The notes under the pieces are model-generated. The model saw only the letters and a list, made by a program, of their open reading frames with translations. It ran no database searches and was not told the DNA's origin. Made by a program: the position numbers and the translations under genes. Shown piece by piece: positions 5,057 to 6,008 of a stretch of 6,008 nucleotides of DNA (position 1 is the stretch's first letter; each line of letters begins with the position of its first letter). Source of the DNA: Proteocatella sp051653405 (GTDB lineage Bacteria > Bacillota > Clostridia > Peptostreptococcales > Filifactoraceae); the NCBI GenBank assembly GCA_051653405.1, contig JBOFWC010000232.1:1-6008 (forward strand), given 5' to 3'.

Positions 5057-5107
5057 GATATTTTGATGAAATGCAACAAGTCTTTGAAAGGTAAATGAAT
5101 GGAATAA

Positions 5108-5134
5108 AAAAGATGCCCATTATGGGCATCTTTT
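5108..5134 (+). terminator. intrinsic terminator, probably bidirectional, closing the helicase operon
   Basis: Two perfect 13-base arms (5108-5120 and 5122-5134) flank one T. The core GATGCCCATTATGGGCATC is bracketed by AAAA on the left and TTTT on the right. On the plus strand it ends in TTTTG; on the minus strand it would be followed by six Ts, so it can act both ways. It lies 51 bases after the helicase stop and before the M23 gene, which may therefore need its own promoter or depend on read-through. The core is repeated at 1095-1113. Confidence 0.85.
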
Positions 5135-5145
5135 GTGAAGCATAT

Positions 5146-5153
5146 AAAGGTGG
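5146..5153 (+). promoter_or_regulatory. ribosome binding site that fixes the M23 peptidase start at 5162
   Basis: AAAGGTGG lies 8 bases before ATG 5162. The frame is open from GTG 5135, but that codon directly abuts the terminator stem, has no ribosome binding site of its own, and would put nine extra residues before an otherwise normal signal peptide. Confidence 0.7.
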
Positions 5154-5161
5154 CTTTAAAA

Positions 5162-5605
5162 ATGAGAAAGTTTTTTTGTATATTAGCAGCAATTTATATT
5201 TTTTCAGTACCATCTGCGGAAGCTGCTCTACCGGTAACCTCGGATTTTGGATGGCGTAATGATCCATACACCGGCGAATGGAAATTTCATGCAGGGGTCG
5301 ATCTTGGATATGATTATGGGGCAGGAATACCGGCATTGTTTGATGGTGTTGTGGTATCAGCAGGAAACAATAATGATGGATATGGCAATTGTGTTTTGTT
5401 ATATCATCCGGCTATTGACGCTTATACGCGATACGGCCATTGTGCAGCGATTTATGTTAATACAGGGGAAAATGTATCCGTTGGGCAAATTATCGCTGCT
5501 GTAGGCAGCACAGGGAAATCTACAGGGCCACATTTGCATCTGGAATACATAATTGATACCCCTGATGGCTATCAATATACAAATCCATTGGTTTTATGGG
5601 GCTAA
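5162..5605 (+). CDS. secreted M23-family (LytM-type) peptidoglycan endopeptidase, 147 aa
   Basis: This is a zinc metallo-endopeptidase expected to cleave peptide cross-bridges of peptidoglycan outside the cytoplasmic membrane. Residues 1-21 form a Sec signal peptide (MRKFFCILAAIYIFSVPSAE, then A), with likely cleavage after SAEA at 21. The catalytic domain fills the rest: VTSDFGWRNDPYTGE, then the H-x3-D motif His43/Asp47 (HAGVDLG), GVVVSAG, His92 in RYGHC, GENVSVGQIIAAVGSTGKST, and the H-x-H motif His124/His126 (GPHLHLEY). All zinc ligands and the assisting histidine are present, so the enzyme should be active. It lacks wall-binding or coiled-coil domains, so it is a minimal version. In mobile elements such enzymes open the wall for the conjugation channel; phage lysis or host remodelling are alternatives. 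It follows the terminator at 5108-5134 and lies 31 bases before the winged-helix gene. Confidence 0.92.
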   Translation: MRKFFCILAAIYIFSVPSAEAALPVTSDFGWRNDPYTGEWKFHAGVDLGYDYGAGIPALFDGVVVSAGNNNDGYGNCVLLYHPAIDAYTRYGHCAAIYVNTGENVSVGQIIAAVGSTGKSTGPHLHLEYIIDTPDGYQYTNPLVLWG

Positions 5606-5636
5606 TTGAGAACACAAGAAAGAGTGGGGATATATT

Positions 5637-6008
5637 ATGGTTGCAATAGCTGGAACTGGAAATGAAACTTGCGATAGATTGATGAATATAGATTTTAACG
5701 GAAACGTGATCCATGCGCTATGGTTTAAAACAATTGTCAAAGAAAATGGAAAAGCGGATTTAGTTGCCATAAATATATTGGCTGATATCGTGTATTGGTA
5801 TCGGCCTACTCCTGTGCGGGATGAAGAAAGTGGGAAGGTTATTGGTTATCGGAAAAAATTCAAAGCAGATCTGCTGCAGCGTAATTATGACAGCTATGCA
5901 GATCAATTTGGTTTGTCTAAACGGCAGGTAACCGATGCTTTTGCTCGCCTTGAAAAGATTGGTATTATTCAACGTGTTTTTCGCACGTTAAACGTCAATG
6001 GCATGTTG
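5637..6008 (+). CDS. winged-helix protein, replication-initiation/replisome-organiser-like, N-terminal part (3' truncated by window edge)
   Basis: ATG 5637 follows a GTGGGGA run with a 6-base spacer, and the frame is open to the window end (124 residues seen). Residues 16-60 include MNIDFNGNVIHALWFKTI and ILADIVYWYRPTPVRDEESG, a string style I associate with putative replication or helix-turn-helix proteins of phages and integrative elements in Bacillota. Residues 85-116 (SYADQFGLSKRQVTDAFARL, then EKIGIIQRVFR) form a typical winged helix: helix, turn, recognition helix with KRQVTDA, then the wing. The role is probably binding of an element-encoded origin or operator and recruitment of replication proteins. 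A transcriptional regulator is the alternative. The C-terminal domain that would decide lies beyond the window. ATG 5682 in frame has no ribosome binding site. Confidence 0.7.
   Translation, partial: MVAIAGTGNETCDRLMNIDFNGNVIHALWFKTIVKENGKADLVAINILADIVYWYRPTPVRDEESGKVIGYRKKFKADLLQRNYDSYADQFGLSKRQVTDAFARLEKIGIIQRVFRTLNVNGML

Noticed and set aside
5057..5091. Coding-looking string YFDEMQQVFER followed by a stop just after the helicase gene, reachable by a one-base shift
   Set aside because: It is only about a dozen codons, the helicase already has all motifs and a reasonable end, and no comparison is available to show that relatives carry this tail.
5135..5161. GTG start adding nine residues to the M23 peptidase
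   Set aside because: It begins directly at the terminator stem without a ribosome binding site; ATG 5162 has AAAGGTGG at good distance and a normal signal peptide.
5606..5638. Possible promoter TTGAGA with TATATT before the winged-helix gene
   Set aside because: The spacer is 19 bases, and the putative -10 overlaps the region between ribosome binding site and start codon, leaving no room for a transcript leader.
1..6008. CRISPR arrays, tRNA genes, insertion sequences or attachment-site repeats
   Set aside because: No regularly spaced direct repeats, cloverleaf-type sequence, transposase motifs or terminal inverted repeats were seen; the only notable repeats are the tandem paralogues, the methyltransferase protein repeats and the twin palindrome.

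Overview
The window looks like a stretch of an accessory mobile element (an integrative conjugative element or a prophage early/replication region) from an AT-rich Gram-positive-type bacterium of the Bacillota. Clostridia or Negativicutes seem plausible. This is inferred from low GC, strong AGGAGG-type ribosome binding sites, dense same-strand packing and gene content. No ribosomal, tRNA or core metabolic gene is present, so the host cannot be named more closely. All genes supported here are on the plus strand. The minus-strand open frames are shadows of them.

Layout: (1) 1-800 is the C-terminal part of a cytosine-C5 DNA methyltransferase with an unusual internally repeated target-recognition region. 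(2) 825-1494 holds three small accessory genes: a 105-residue hypothetical, a 60-residue hypothetical that overlaps its end, and a 59-residue cysteine-rich zinc-ribbon-like protein. (3) 1548-2815 is a very AT-rich island of four small membrane proteins. The last two are tandem paralogues, and the first of these appears frameshifted by one base in an A6 run directly after its start codon. (4) 2886-5056 is a translationally coupled pair (ATGA overlap): a PD-(D/E)XK-type nuclease of 136 residues and a 587-residue SNF2-type helicase. (5) A strong palindromic terminator lies at 5108-5134. (6) 5162-5605 encodes a secreted M23 (LytM-type) peptidoglycan endopeptidase. (7) 5637 to the window end is the N-terminal part of a winged-helix protein resembling replication-initiation or replisome-organiser proteins of mobile elements.

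How they may work together: methyltransferase, nuclease, helicase and winged-helix protein form a DNA modification/processing/replication module. The secreted M23 enzyme suits local wall opening during conjugation, or phage lysis. The island of small membrane proteins has no recognisable function; its position and composition suggest a cargo cassette such as exclusion or immunity proteins, but that is inference.

The items most worth a second look are the frameshifted/duplicated membrane-protein pair with a 61-base block of perfect identity, the identical 19-base palindrome used once as a terminator and once inside a gene end, and the coupled nuclease-helicase pair near a DNA methyltransferase. 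No gene-free stretch longer than 300 bases exists; the largest gap, 5057-5161, holds the terminator.
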